Numbered from the stretch's first letter, positions 49,385-58,780 are shown. The stretch is DNA of 61,249 bases from JAGDYD01 sp046536675 (GCA_046536675.1 JAWDMK010000001.1:1-61249); one strand, 5' to 3'. The notes: a model not told the origin generated them from the letters alone. A program made the numbers and translations.

Positions 49385-51214
49385 TTGGCTAAGAAAATAA
49401 ACGAAAAATGTTATGTTTATCTAAATGGTAGGATTATAGGCTACGTAGAAAATGGCGAAGAGTATGCAAATGAGATTAGGCGTGCTAGAAGAAACGGCAT
49501 TATCTCTGGAGAAGTGAATGTTGCATACCTTAGCAAGGAAAATGTGGTTCATGTAAATACAGATGTTGGGAGAGTAAGAAAGCCTTATATTATTGTCGAG
49601 AATGGTAAATCAAAGTTAACCCCTGATCTTCTTGAAAAGCTGAAGAAGAAGGAGATAGATTTCAACTATCTTGTCAGGCATGGTATTATAGAATACCTTG
49701 ATGCCGAAGAGGAAGAGAATATTCTTGTTGCATTAGATGAAAGCAAGATAACAAATGAGACAACACATCTAGAAGTAGACTTAGATTCAATCTTTGGTTT
49801 TACTTTAGGTTCAAGCCCGTATCAAGAGCACAATAGCGCGGCAAGACATGCAATGAGCGCAAACTTTATAAAACAGAGCGAAGGTCTGTATGCTACAAAC
49901 TTCAATTTAAGATTTGATTCAAGGTCTTATATACTCTTTTATCCGCAGGTTCCTCTGGTAACAACAGTTCCTTATAAGGCAGCTAGGATAGAAACACATC
50001 CGAGCGGCCAGAACTTTGTTGTAGCACTTGCATCATACTACGGCTATAATATGGCTGATGCTGTAGTGATAAACAAGGCTGCCGTAGATAGGGGCTTGGG
50101 AAGAAGCATGTTTTATAAGACCTATGCTGATGAAGAGAGAAGATACTCAAGTGGTCAGAAGGATTCTTTTATGATTCCACCTCCAACAGCAGAGGGCTAT
50201 ATGGGAGAGAGTGCTTATTCAAAGCTGAGTGATGATGGTATTGTAGAACCTGAGACGAAAGTCGACGAGGGTGACGTTCTAATAGGAAAGGTGGCACCAC
50301 CAAGATTCTTGGAAGAGAATCTGGGTGCAACAGGATTGGAAGAAAAGATAAGAGATGATTCCGTAGCTCTAAAGGCTGGCGAATATGGTGTTGTAGATAG
50401 CGTAGTCATTTCAGAGACAACAGGCAAGACAAAGATAGTAAAGGTAAGGGTTAGAAGTTTGAGGATACCTGAAAAAGGAGATAAGTTTGCAAGCAGACAC
50501 GGGCAGAAGGGCGTTGTTGCACTCATTGTTCCACCTGAGGATATGCCTTTCACAAAAGATGGTATAGTGCCAGATCTTTTGCTTAACCCGCATAGTATAC
50601 CTTCAAGACTTACATTTGGCCATTTGCTAGAGGAGCTTGCGGGCAAGGCTGCGGCATTTACAGGAAAGCAGATAGATGGCACGCCGTTTGCTGAGCAGGG
50701 TGATAAGAGGATTGAAGAGTATGCAAAGATAATAGAGCAGCATGGCTTCGCTAGATATGGTGAAGAGATATTATATGATGGCATAACAGGCGAGCCATTC
50801 AAGTCTGAGCTCTTTATTGGGATAGCCTATTACAACAGGCTTTACCATATGGTAAGCAACAAGCTGCAGGTAAGAAGCAGAGGTCCTGTACAAATATTGA
50901 CACACCAGCCTACAGAAGGAAAGGCAAGGCAGGGTGGTCTTAGGTTTGGAGAGATGGAAAGGGATGTGCTTGTAGGTTATGGTGCAAGCTTGCTGCTCAA
51001 GGAAAGGCTTCTTGACCAGAGCGACAAAACAAAGGTTCTTGTATGCAAGGAATGTGGTAATATAGGGTATCATGATTATATAAAGAAGGTTGATGTTTGC
51101 CCGATATGCGGAAGCAACAATCTAGAGGAGGTTGAGATAAGCTACGCTTTCAAGCTCCTCCTCGATGAGATTAAGTCTTTGCACATCTTCCCTAAAATAA
51201 AACTGAAGGAGTGA
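49385..51214 (+). CDS. rpoB1: DNA-directed RNA polymerase subunit B' (C-terminal half of B)
   Basis: This 609-residue C-terminal half of B begins in the external 2 domain and contains the hybrid-binding region KGDKFASRHGQKGVVALIVPPEDMPFTKDGIVPDLLLNPHSIPSR, GGLRFGEMERDVL and a C-terminal zinc ribbon with CKECG and CPICG. TTG start at 49385 after AGGTGGTG, an unusual codon for so highly expressed a gene but well supported by the ribosome site. It follows rpoB2 directly. Confidence 0.97.
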   Translation: MAKKINEKCYVYLNGRIIGYVENGEEYANEIRRARRNGIISGEVNVAYLSKENVVHVNTDVGRVRKPYIIVENGKSKLTPDLLEKLKKKEIDFNYLVRHGIIEYLDAEEEENILVALDESKITNETTHLEVDLDSIFGFTLGSSPYQEHNSAARHAMSANFIKQSEGLYATNFNLRFDSRSYILFYPQVPLVTTVPYKAARIETHPSGQNFVVALASYYGYNMADAVVINKAAVDRGLGRSMFYKTYADEERRYSSGQKDSFMIPPPTAEGYMGESAYSKLSDDGIVEPETKVDEGDVLIGKVAPPRFLEENLGATGLEEKIRDDSVALKAGEYGVVDSVVISETTGKTKIVKVRVRSLRIPEKGDKFASRHGQKGVVALIVPPEDMPFTKDGIVPDLLLNPHSIPSRLTFGHLLEELAGKAAAFTGKQIDGTPFAEQGDKRIEEYAKIIEQHGFARYGEEILYDGITGEPFKSELFIGIAYYNRLYHMVSNKLQVRSRGPVQILTHQPTEGKARQGGLRFGEMERDVLVGYGASLLLKERLLDQSDKTKVLVCKECGNIGYHDYIKKVDVCPICGSNNLEEVEISYAFKLLLDEIKSLHIFPKIKLKE

Positions 51215-51220
51215 TATTTT

Positions 51221-53764
51221 ATGCAAGCTGAATCTATAGATTATATAAAGTTTGGTATACTCTCGCCAGAGCAGATAAGAAAGCTCAGCGTAGCAAAGCT
51301 TACTGTGCCGGATACATATAATGAAGACGGCTACCCAATCGACGGCGGCCTTGTAGATCAGAGGCTTGGTGTTATTGATCCAGGTCTTGTTTGCAAAACA
51401 TGTGGTGCAAGGGCAAAGGTGTGCCCCGGCCACTTTGGTCACATAGAGCTTGTAAGGCCAGTGATACATTCTGAATTTGCCAAAATAATATACATGCTAC
51501 TTCAATCAACATGCCAGGAATGCGGCAGGGTTTTGCTTAATGAGGAGCAGATATCTGATCTAAAGGAAACAATGAGACAGATTGTTGTAAGTGAAGGCGA
51601 AGAAGCGACAGATATTGACAAGGTAAATGAGAAAAATCAAATATTAAAGAAGCTTAGAAGCATAAAGAAGTGTCCGCACTGCGGTGCTGTTCAGCAAAAG
51701 ATCAAGTTTGAACCACCAACATTCTTTTATATTGGAGATAGAAGGCTTAAGCCTGATGAGATAAGGGATAGGCTAAGCAAGATAAGCGACGAAGATCTAA
51801 AGCTTCTCGGCATAGACCCTACAACAAGCAGGCCTGAATGGCTTGTTCTTACAACCCTTCTTGTGCCTCCTGTAAATGTAAGGCCTTCAATAACGCTAGA
51901 GTCTGGAGAAAGGAGTGAGGATGACCTTACACATAAGCTAGTAGAGATAATGCGTATAAACCAGAGGCTTGAACAAAACATAAACGCTGGCGCTCCGCAG
52001 ATAATTATAGATGACCTGTGGGAACTTCTTCAATATCACGTTACAACCTATTTCAACAACGAAGCACCTGGCATACCACCAGCAAGGCACAGGAGTGGAA
52101 GAGCGCTTAAGACACTTGCCCAAAGATTAAAGGGTAAAGAGGGCAGATTTAGGTATAACCTAAGTGGTAAAAGGGTTAATTTCTCAGCCAGAACTGTAAT
52201 ATCTGTAGATCCTTACATCGACATAGATGAAGTTGGTGTTCCTTACGAGGTTGCAAAGAAGCTCACAGTTCCATTTTATGTAACAGAATGGAATATGGAA
52301 AAAGCTAAAGAGTGGCTTTCAAGGACAGAATACCCAATGGTTGTTGATATAATAACAAAAGATGGCAAGAGGAAGAGAATAGTAGAAGGTGCAAGAGAAG
52401 AAATTATCAAAAGCATAGCGCCTGGCGATATTCTAGAGAGACAGCTTATCGATGGTGATATTGTAATATTTAACAGGCAGCCTTCATTACACAGAATAAA
52501 TATAATGGCCCATAGGGTGAGGGTATTGCCTGGAAAGACATTTAGGCTCAATTTCGATACAACACATCCGTATGGTGCAGACTTCGATGGAGACGAAATG
52601 AATTTGCACGTTCCACAAACATTAGAGGCACAGGCAGAGGCAAAGTATTTGATGTGGGTAAACAACCAGATATTCTCACCAAGAACAGGCGACGCTATAA
52701 TTACTAACAATGAAGACGGCATAACAGGAATGTATCTGCTAACAGAAGACACAACAAGGCTTACAAAAAAAGAAGCGAGCTATCTGCTTGCGCTCGCTGG
52801 CATATACGAGCTTCCAAAACCTGGAAAAGATGGCTTATATGCGGGCAAAGATATATTTTCAATGCTCCTTCCAGCAAAACTTAATTTTGAACAAAAGGTA
52901 AAGGGCCAAACAGTAAAGATTGTAAATGGCAAGCTTGTAGAGGGCGTTCTTACAAAAGAGACTTATGGAAGGGGAAGCAGGCTACTTGCAAAGATTGCAG
53001 CAGATTTCGGCATGCAAGTAGTAAGCGATTTTCTTAACAGATCATCGAGACTTGCAGACGCATTCGTTACGCTTTACGGTATAACAGTCGGAATAAAAGA
53101 GTATATGATAAATGAAGATGTAGAAAGGGAGAGGCTTGCAATAATTGAGAGGACCTTTAATAAGGTCAACGAGCTTATAGAGAGCTACAAAAAGAAAACG
53201 CTCGAACCGCTTGTAGGCTATACGCTTAAGCAATCCTTAGAGAGAATGATAATCGCTGAGCTTGACCTAGCCAGAGCGGCTGCTGCAAAGTATGTTGTAA
53301 CACACAGCGAAAAGGATAATGACGTTGTACTCATGGCTTTTGCAGGTTCAAGAGGTAGCGAAAAGAACGTTGTGCAGATGAATATGCTATTAGGCCAGCA
53401 AGCAACCCAGTCTGGTGGCAGAATAAAACGTGGATATGCTACTAATAGGGTTTTGCCGCATATAAAGCCAAATGATATAACACCTCCAGCAAGAGGTTTT
53501 GTAGTATCAAACTACTTCCACGGCTTAACACCAATAGACTTCTATATGCATGCAATCGGTTCAAGAGGTTCAGAAGTATACAAGGCGCTGCTTACCGCTA
53601 GAAGCGGTTATCTTTATAGAAGAATTAGCAATGCATTGCAGGATTACTATGTTGACTACGATCTTACAGTTAGAGATGTTCATGGAAAGCTGCTTCAAAC
53701 GATATATGGCGGGGATGGCATAGACCCAGTAAAAGAGATGATAAAAGAGATGCAGAGTGAGTAA
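51221..53764 (+). CDS. rpoA1: DNA-directed RNA polymerase subunit A' (N-terminal part of the largest subunit)
   Basis: This 847-residue protein has the zinc-binding clamp CKTCGARAKVCPGHFGHI, a second zinc pair CPHCGAVQ, a lid/rudder region, the active-site loop YGADFDGDEMNLHVP with the three catalytic aspartates, and the start of the bridge helix region in GLTPIDFYMHAIGSRGS. It ends directly before A'', the usual archaeal split of the largest subunit. GGAGTGAT precedes the ATG. Confidence 0.98.
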   Translation: MQAESIDYIKFGILSPEQIRKLSVAKLTVPDTYNEDGYPIDGGLVDQRLGVIDPGLVCKTCGARAKVCPGHFGHIELVRPVIHSEFAKIIYMLLQSTCQECGRVLLNEEQISDLKETMRQIVVSEGEEATDIDKVNEKNQILKKLRSIKKCPHCGAVQQKIKFEPPTFFYIGDRRLKPDEIRDRLSKISDEDLKLLGIDPTTSRPEWLVLTTLLVPPVNVRPSITLESGERSEDDLTHKLVEIMRINQRLEQNINAGAPQIIIDDLWELLQYHVTTYFNNEAPGIPPARHRSGRALKTLAQRLKGKEGRFRYNLSGKRVNFSARTVISVDPYIDIDEVGVPYEVAKKLTVPFYVTEWNMEKAKEWLSRTEYPMVVDIITKDGKRKRIVEGAREEIIKSIAPGDILERQLIDGDIVIFNRQPSLHRINIMAHRVRVLPGKTFRLNFDTTHPYGADFDGDEMNLHVPQTLEAQAEAKYLMWVNNQIFSPRTGDAIITNNEDGITGMYLLTEDTTRLTKKEASYLLALAGIYELPKPGKDGLYAGKDIFSMLLPAKLNFEQKVKGQTVKIVNGKLVEGVLTKETYGRGSRLLAKIAADFGMQVVSDFLNRSSRLADAFVTLYGITVGIKEYMINEDVERERLAIIERTFNKVNELIESYKKKTLEPLVGYTLKQSLERMIIAELDLARAAAAKYVVTHSEKDNDVVLMAFAGSRGSEKNVVQMNMLLGQQATQSGGRIKRGYATNRVLPHIKPNDITPPARGFVVSNYFHGLTPIDFYMHAIGSRGSEVYKALLTARSGYLYRRISNALQDYYVDYDLTVRDVHGKLLQTIYGGDGIDPVKEMIKEMQSE

Positions 53765-54814
53765 ATGGTGAAAGAGAATAAAAATCCCAACCTTGTTCAT
53801 GCTGGCGAGCCTGTTGGCGTTGTTGCTGCGCAGTCTATAGGAGAGCCAGGAACGCAAATGATTATAAGCTCTTTCCACTTGGCAGGTATGGCCTCTCAAA
53901 TGGCTACAGCTGGTTTGCCAAGGATGATAGAGCTAATCGATGCTAGAAAGAAGCCTGCATCTCCTTTAACTAGCGTATATCTAAAAGATAAGATAAAAAA
54001 CAATTTCGAAAAGGCAAGCGAGCTTGCGAGAAAGCTAAATGAAGTAAAGATGTCAAGCATAACAAAGCATTTGATAGAGAATTTTGGAAAAGGCAGTATT
54101 ATAATAATCCTAGATACACAAAGGTTAGAGGCTTATGATCTTACAGTAAAAAGCGTTGAATCAAGGATAAACAAATTACTTAAGTTAGACACAGAATCAA
54201 ACGAAAAGAGAATAACAGTACATCTCCACAAGAAAGATATAAAATTCATAAGAGAAATGGCTATGAAGATAATGAACCTTACAATAAGCGGCGTGGAAGG
54301 CGCAGGTACATGTGTATTGCAACAAGATGATAAGACAGGCGAATACTATATTTTGACAGATAAGAGCAACCTAGGTCCATTTCTTGAAATAGATGAGGTT
54401 GATAAAAGTAGAATTTATACTAATGATATATTTGAAATGTATAGAGTTTTTGGTATAGAGGCAGCAAGAAATACATTAGCAAACGAAATTCTTTTGACAC
54501 TTTCACAGCAAGGCATATCAGTAAGCCCTAGGCACATACTTCTGCTTGCAGATGCAATGACATATAGTGGCGAAATAAAGAATGTTGGTAGGCACGGGTT
54601 AACGGGTGAAAAGAAGTCTGTCTTTGCAAGGGCAGCATACGAAGAAACTGTAAAGCATCTAATAAATGCGGCAGCTTTCGGTGAAGTTGATATGATGAAA
54701 GGCGTTACAGAAAGTATACTTGTGGGCAAACAGATAGCACTTGGCACTGGTAGAGTTAAGCTCTCAATAAAGAAAGAGGATCTAGCTAAGATAAGTAAGA
54801 AGAGCAAAGAATAA
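53765..54814 (+). CDS. rpoA2: DNA-directed RNA polymerase subunit A'' (C-terminal part of the largest subunit)
   Basis: This 349-residue protein holds the trigger loop and jaw: NLVHAGEPVGVVAAQSIGEPGTQMIISSFHLAGMASQMATAGLPRMIELIDARKKP at the N-terminus, SPRHILLLADAMTYSGEIKNVGRHGLTG, and VGKQIALGTGRVKL at the C-terminus. Its ATG abuts the A' stop. No intein is present in any polymerase gene here. L30e, NusA and S12, which often follow in archaea, are absent. Confidence 0.97.
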   Translation: MVKENKNPNLVHAGEPVGVVAAQSIGEPGTQMIISSFHLAGMASQMATAGLPRMIELIDARKKPASPLTSVYLKDKIKNNFEKASELARKLNEVKMSSITKHLIENFGKGSIIIILDTQRLEAYDLTVKSVESRINKLLKLDTESNEKRITVHLHKKDIKFIREMAMKIMNLTISGVEGAGTCVLQQDDKTGEYYILTDKSNLGPFLEIDEVDKSRIYTNDIFEMYRVFGIEAARNTLANEILLTLSQQGISVSPRHILLLADAMTYSGEIKNVGRHGLTGEKKSVFARAAYEETVKHLINAAAFGEVDMMKGVTESILVGKQIALGTGRVKLSIKKEDLAKISKKSKE

Positions 54815-54885
54815 TAATGTGTGAAAAGATAGTAAAAATAAATAAATTTATAGAAAGATGATTTTTATTTGGTTTGGTGAAGGAA

Positions 54886-55113
54886 ATGGCGCAAGAAAGA
54901 CCTTTCGACTTGCTCAATAAGTCTATTGGGCAGCAGATTTTAGTAAGACTTAAAAACAACGTAGAAATAAGAGGAGTGGTGACATCATTTGACGTGCATA
55001 TGAACATAGTGCTGGAGAATGCTGAGGAGTTAGAAGATGGTAACTTAAAAGCAAAGCTAGGCACTATACTTTTAAGGGGCGGCAATATTCTATTTATATC
55101 CCCCGTAATGTGA
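54886..55113 (+). CDS. Sm-like archaeal protein (SmAP/LSm)
   Basis: This 75-residue LSm protein has RPFDLLNKSIGQQILVRLKNNVEIRGVVTSFDVHMNIVLENAEE (Sm1) and LGTILLRGGNILFISP (Sm2). It forms heptameric rings that bind U-rich RNA. ATG 54886 follows GGTGAAGG; the longer frame from TTG 54874 is not favoured. tRNA-Ala begins 5 nt after the stop, so the mRNA 3' end is probably made by RNase P cleavage of a shared transcript, if there is no separate tRNA promoter. Confidence 0.95.
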   Translation: MAQERPFDLLNKSIGQQILVRLKNNVEIRGVVTSFDVHMNIVLENAEELEDGNLKAKLGTILLRGGNILFISPVM

Positions 55114-55118
55114 ATAGT

Positions 55119-55206
55119 GGGCTCCTGGCGCAATGGTAGCGCGCCTGCATGGCATGCAGGAGGTTGCGGGTTCGAATATTTCTTTTCGAAAATCCCGCGG
55201 AGTCCA
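55119..55206 (+). tRNA. tRNA-Ala (GGC) with a 16-nt insertion in the T loop
   Basis: The acceptor GGGCTCC/GGAGTCC, D arm GCGC-AATGGTA-GCGC, anticodon arm CCTGC-ATGGCAT-GCAGG (anticodon GGC, reading GCC/GCU) and T stem GCGGG/CCCGC are intact, with discriminator A. The T loop is 23 nt (55171-55193) instead of 7; removing 16 nt yields TTCGAAT, the consensus. The insertion is flanked by two TTCGAA palindromes (55171-55176 and 55185-55190) that pair with one another. Confidence 0.94.
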
Positions 55207-55302
55207 CATCGTTACCTATCCTCTTACTAATCAAATTTTAAAGATATCTTTCTAAACAAAACTAAAGAAAAGTTTTTATTTAGTGAAAACGCTAAGCAAA
55301 AT

Positions 55303-55839
55303 ATGGAATCCCAGCAATACGTCAATATAAGAAGGATTTTTCATCTAGAGAAAGAGCTACTTCATTACCAAAAAAAAGAACAAAAAGATGCATTAGCTTC
55401 TGCCAAGAGATCAGAAAGCCAAGATAAAGAAAATATGAACATGCTCAAAAATTTCTCTTCTCTCTTTAGAAAGTTAAGAAAAGATGGCTCTGCAAAGCGT
55501 GGAAAAGAAGAAGTAATTGAAGAACTGCTAACATATTTTAAAGCGTTGGAAGAGAGTAGAAACGAATATTTGATAATAAAATATCTAAACCGCTTAAACG
55601 AAAACCGATTGAAGAAGCTTTATGGTATAGAGCTTAATAAATATAATCTGAAACCAGACATTGAGACTTACCCTATAGTTTCAGATTCTAATACATCCTT
55701 TTCTATCAATTCAATCTCGACAAAATTCTATATGCCCACAAAAGAAAATCTTATGGGCGCATCTAAATTAATATCTGATATAATTGTTGTCCTTGAACAG
55801 CTTAAAGGCAACGAGCCAAATAAAAACAAGATTAATTAG
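55303..55839 (+). CDS. Helical protein of unknown function
   Basis: A 178-residue, charged, mainly helical protein. A possible coiled coil lies at about 10-50 (FHLEKELLHYQKKEQKDALASAKRS), followed by a basic stretch, a second helical region (EEVIEELLTYFKALEESRNEYLIIKYLNRLNENRLKKLYGI) and a less structured C-terminus. I recognise no family. An AT-rich TATA-like stretch (TTTTTATTTAG) lies about 28 nt before ATG 55303 and no ribosome site is visible, so the mRNA is probably leaderless. Confidence 0.65.
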   Translation: MESQQYVNIRRIFHLEKELLHYQKKEQKDALASAKRSESQDKENMNMLKNFSSLFRKLRKDGSAKRGKEEVIEELLTYFKALEESRNEYLIIKYLNRLNENRLKKLYGIELNKYNLKPDIETYPIVSDSNTSFSINSISTKFYMPTKENLMGASKLISDIIVVLEQLKGNEPNKNKIN

Positions 55840-55870
55840 AAATTTTCAACTTTTTCTTGAAAAAAACAAA

Positions 55871-55886
55871 GATTTTTAAATATTTC
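55871..55886 (+). promoter_or_regulatory. TATA box of the HTH-grpE-dnaK-dnaJ operon
   Basis: GATTTTTAAATATTTC is centred 25 nt before ATG 55904, so the first gene is expected to be leaderless. The downstream genes each have GGTG/GTGAG-type ribosome sites, as expected for internal genes. Confidence 0.6.
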
Positions 55887-55903
55887 TACACATAATTATA
55901 AAT

Positions 55904-56332
55904 ATGCCCAGCGAAGAAAGGCTAGTAATTAAGCCCCTTTCAAGACCATCAAACGAGACCTCAGATGAGCTTGCAAGGTGGTTCTGCAAGGTGTTTGACC
56001 TTGAGGAAGAGTCAGAACCAGAGATGTTAAGGGAGATAATAAGGAAAAGTATTTCAGGCGAGGGAGTAACAAGCTTAGAGCTTTACAAGAAAATGAAGAT
56101 GCCAAGGAGCACAATAATCTATCACCTCAACAGGCTAATAGGCACAGGTCTAGTAGTCAGAAAGGGTAGGAAGTACTTTTTGAGGTCAATGAGCCTCGAA
56201 GACACTATAGCAGAGCTCCAAGAAGATATGCTCAGGGAGTTTAACAGGCTTATAGAGTTTGCAGAAAAATTTGATGAACTCATATCGCGTGAGATTTATG
56301 GCAGAAGAACAAAAAGACCAAAAGAAAGATAA
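55904..56332 (+). CDS. Winged-helix regulator at the head of the Hsp70 operon
   Basis: A 142-residue protein with an ArsR/TrmB-like winged helix (about 45-95): GVTSLELYKKMKMPRSTIIYHLNRLIGTGLVVRKGRKYFLRSM. A C-terminal helix (about 98-135), probably for dimerisation, and a basic tail follow. Its gene overlaps the start of grpE by 35 bp. Position suggests that it controls the chaperone operon, in the way archaeal Phr-type regulators control heat-shock genes, but it is not an obvious Phr homologue; this role is inferred. Confidence 0.8.
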   Translation: MPSEERLVIKPLSRPSNETSDELARWFCKVFDLEEESEPEMLREIIRKSISGEGVTSLELYKKMKMPRSTIIYHLNRLIGTGLVVRKGRKYFLRSMSLEDTIAELQEDMLREFNRLIEFAEKFDELISREIYGRRTKRPKER

Positions 56333-56885
56333 TGCTGAGGACAAGCAAGGCCAAGCAGCAAAAGAAGCTAGCCAAGGCGGTACAGAAGAAGGCAAGGAAA
56401 GCAAGAAAGAAGAGAAGCTAGTAAGTGAGAAAGATTACTTGGAACTCAAGGATAGGCTTTTGAGACTTGCGGCAGAGTTTGACAATTACAAAAAGCGCGC
56501 AGCAAAGGAAAACGAGAATGCAAAGCTGCTTGGCAAGGCAGAACTCATGAGAAAGCTTCTCTCAACACTAGATGAATTTGAGCTTGCGCTTTCAGTAAGT
56601 TCAAAAGAAAACAAGGAGATAAAGGGTTTTGAGATGATCTTTTCGAACCTGTTAGATGCACTAAAATCTGAGGGCTTAGAGGTTATAGAAACAAATGGAA
56701 GATATGACCCATACAAGCATGAAATCATACTTGCAAAGGAAAGTGACAAGGAAGAGGGCTCGATACTTGAGGTTGTAAGAAAGGGCTATATGCTTAATGG
56801 TATTTTGCTCAGGCCTGCAACTGTTATAGTTGCTAAGGCCAAAAGCCAGACTAGCGGTGAAGCTGAGGGTAAAAATAAAAAATAA
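56298..56885 (+). CDS. grpE: GrpE nucleotide exchange factor
   Basis: This protein of about 195 residues has a long charged N-terminal tail, a dimerising coiled coil (LKDRLLRLAAEFDNYKKRAAKENENAKLLGKAELMRKLLSTLDEFELAL) and the C-terminal beta domain (SEGLEVIETNGRYDPYKHEIILAKESDKEEGSILEVVRKGYMLNGILLRPATVIVAK). It exchanges ADP for ATP on DnaK. Start ATG 56298 after GTGAG; an upstream in-frame start would overlap the HTH gene further. Confidence 0.95.
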   Translation: MAEEQKDQKKDNAEDKQGQAAKEASQGGTEEGKESKKEEKLVSEKDYLELKDRLLRLAAEFDNYKKRAAKENENAKLLGKAELMRKLLSTLDEFELALSVSSKENKEIKGFEMIFSNLLDALKSEGLEVIETNGRYDPYKHEIILAKESDKEEGSILEVVRKGYMLNGILLRPATVIVAKAKSQTSGEAEGKNKK

Positions 56886-56904
56886 AAAATAAAAAGGTGG
56901 TTTT

Positions 56905-58770
56905 ATGGCTAAAATAATAGGAATAGATTTGGGAACCTCAAATTCTGCGGCTGCAGTATTAGAGGGTGGTAGGCCTGTTCTAATACCAAGCTCAGAAGGT
57001 ATTACCTTATATGGAAAGGCTTTTCCAAGTTATGTGGCATTTACTAAAGAGGGCCAGATACTCGTTGGAGAACCAGCAAGAAGGCAAGCAATAGCAAATC
57101 CAGAAGGAACTGTAACTGCTTTTAAGAGAAAGATGGGAACAGATTACAAGTACAAGATCTTCGGCAAGGAATATACACCACAAGAACTTTCAGCAATACT
57201 GCTTCAAAAGATAAAGCGCGATGCAGAGGCATATCTCGGCGAGGAGGTAAAGCAGGCAGTGATAACGGTTCCTGCTTACTTTAACGATAACCAGAGGCAG
57301 GCAACAAAGGACGCTGGCGAGATAGCTGGCTTAGAAGTGGTTAGGCTTGTAAATGAGCCAACAGCCGCATGCTTGGCTTATGGTATAGACAAGCTTAACA
57401 AAGAGATGAAGATACTTGTATACGATTTTGGTGGTGGAACACTTGACGTTACAATAATGGAATTTGGAAATGGTGTATTTGAAGTAAAGGCAACAAGTGG
57501 CGATACACAGCTTGGCGGCACTGACATGGACAACGCACTTGTAGACTTTTTGCTAAAGGAGATAAAGGCTTCAGCTGGTGTTGATGTTTCAAATGATAAG
57601 CAAGCTATGCAAAGACTTAGAGAAGCTGCAGAGAAGGCGAAGATAGAGCTTTCTACAACATTGCAAACAGAGATAAACCTGCCATTCCTTACGATGGGTC
57701 CTGGAAATGTGCCAGTTCACTTTACCTATACACTAACAAGGGCGAAGCTGGAAGAAATTGTTTTGCCGATAGTTGAGAGGACAACAAAACCAGTAATGCA
57801 GGCACTCAAAGACGCAAAGCTTGAGCCAAAGGATATAGACAAGGTAATACTAATTGGTGGACCTACAAGAATGCCTATAGTACAAAGATATGTAGAGCAG
57901 CTTCTTGGAAAGAAGATAGAGCGTGGAGTAGACCCTATGGAAGCAGTCGCATTTGGCGCAGCAATACAGGCTGGTGTTCTTACAGGAGAGGTAAAGGATA
58001 TTGTCTTACTTGATGTAACCCCACTCTCTTTAGGCATAGAAACACTTGGTGGAGTTATGACGAAGATTATAGAGAGAAATACAACTATACCTATAAGAAG
58101 GTCACAAATATTTACCACAGCCGAGGATATGCAAACAACAGTAGATATTCACGTTCTGCAAGGCGAGAGAGCGCTTGCAAAAGATAATATCTCACTTGGC
58201 AGGTTTACACTTACAGGAATACCTCCAGCACCAAGAGGCGTGCCACAGATAGAGGTTACATTTGATATAGATGCAAATGGAATCTTGCACGTTACAGCAA
58301 AAGATAAAGCAACAGGTAAAGAACAGAGTATGAAGATAGTTGCTCCTAACAAGATGTCAAGGGAAGAGATAGAGCAAAAGATGAAAGAAGCTGAGAAGTA
58401 TGCAGAAGAAGATAAGAAGATAAGAGAATTCATAGAGCTCAAGAATACAGCTGAGTCATTAATATACACTGCGGAGAGAACACTTAAGGACAGCAAGGAC
58501 AAAATATCAAAAGACACTGCAGACGAAGTTGAAAAAGCAAAGAACGAACTGCAAGAAGCTATAAAGAAAGAGAACAAAGATGAGATAAGCTCAAAGATGG
58601 AATCGCTAAAGAGTGCTCTGGAAAAGTTAGGAGAAGAGCTTTATAGAGGTCAGGGTCAAGCACAGGGAGGAGCAAGCAGCGGAGGACCGGGCTTTGGTCC
58701 TGGCTCTAGCTCCAGCGGTGGCTCAGATCAAGGCAATACAACAGATGCGGACTTCAGAGTTGAAAAATAA
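56905..58770 (+). CDS. dnaK: DnaK (Hsp70) chaperone
   Basis: This 621-residue Hsp70 has the ATPase motifs IGIDLGTSNSAAAVLEGG, VITVPAYFNDNQRQATKDA, VYDFGGGTLDVTI and VILIGGPTRMPIVQ, the linker VLLDVTPLSLG, a substrate-binding beta domain, an alpha lid, and a Gly/Gln-rich flexible tail. ATG 56905 follows AAAAAGGTGG. DnaK is patchily present in archaea and generally regarded as acquired from bacteria. It works with the adjacent GrpE and DnaJ. Confidence 0.97.
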   Translation: MAKIIGIDLGTSNSAAAVLEGGRPVLIPSSEGITLYGKAFPSYVAFTKEGQILVGEPARRQAIANPEGTVTAFKRKMGTDYKYKIFGKEYTPQELSAILLQKIKRDAEAYLGEEVKQAVITVPAYFNDNQRQATKDAGEIAGLEVVRLVNEPTAACLAYGIDKLNKEMKILVYDFGGGTLDVTIMEFGNGVFEVKATSGDTQLGGTDMDNALVDFLLKEIKASAGVDVSNDKQAMQRLREAAEKAKIELSTTLQTEINLPFLTMGPGNVPVHFTYTLTRAKLEEIVLPIVERTTKPVMQALKDAKLEPKDIDKVILIGGPTRMPIVQRYVEQLLGKKIERGVDPMEAVAFGAAIQAGVLTGEVKDIVLLDVTPLSLGIETLGGVMTKIIERNTTIPIRRSQIFTTAEDMQTTVDIHVLQGERALAKDNISLGRFTLTGIPPAPRGVPQIEVTFDIDANGILHVTAKDKATGKEQSMKIVAPNKMSREEIEQKMKEAEKYAEEDKKIREFIELKNTAESLIYTAERTLKDSKDKISKDTADEVEKAKNELQEAIKKENKDEISSKMESLKSALEKLGEELYRGQGQAQGGASSGGPGFGPGSSSSGGSDQGNTTDADFRVEK

Positions 58771-58780
58771 AATGACTTAA

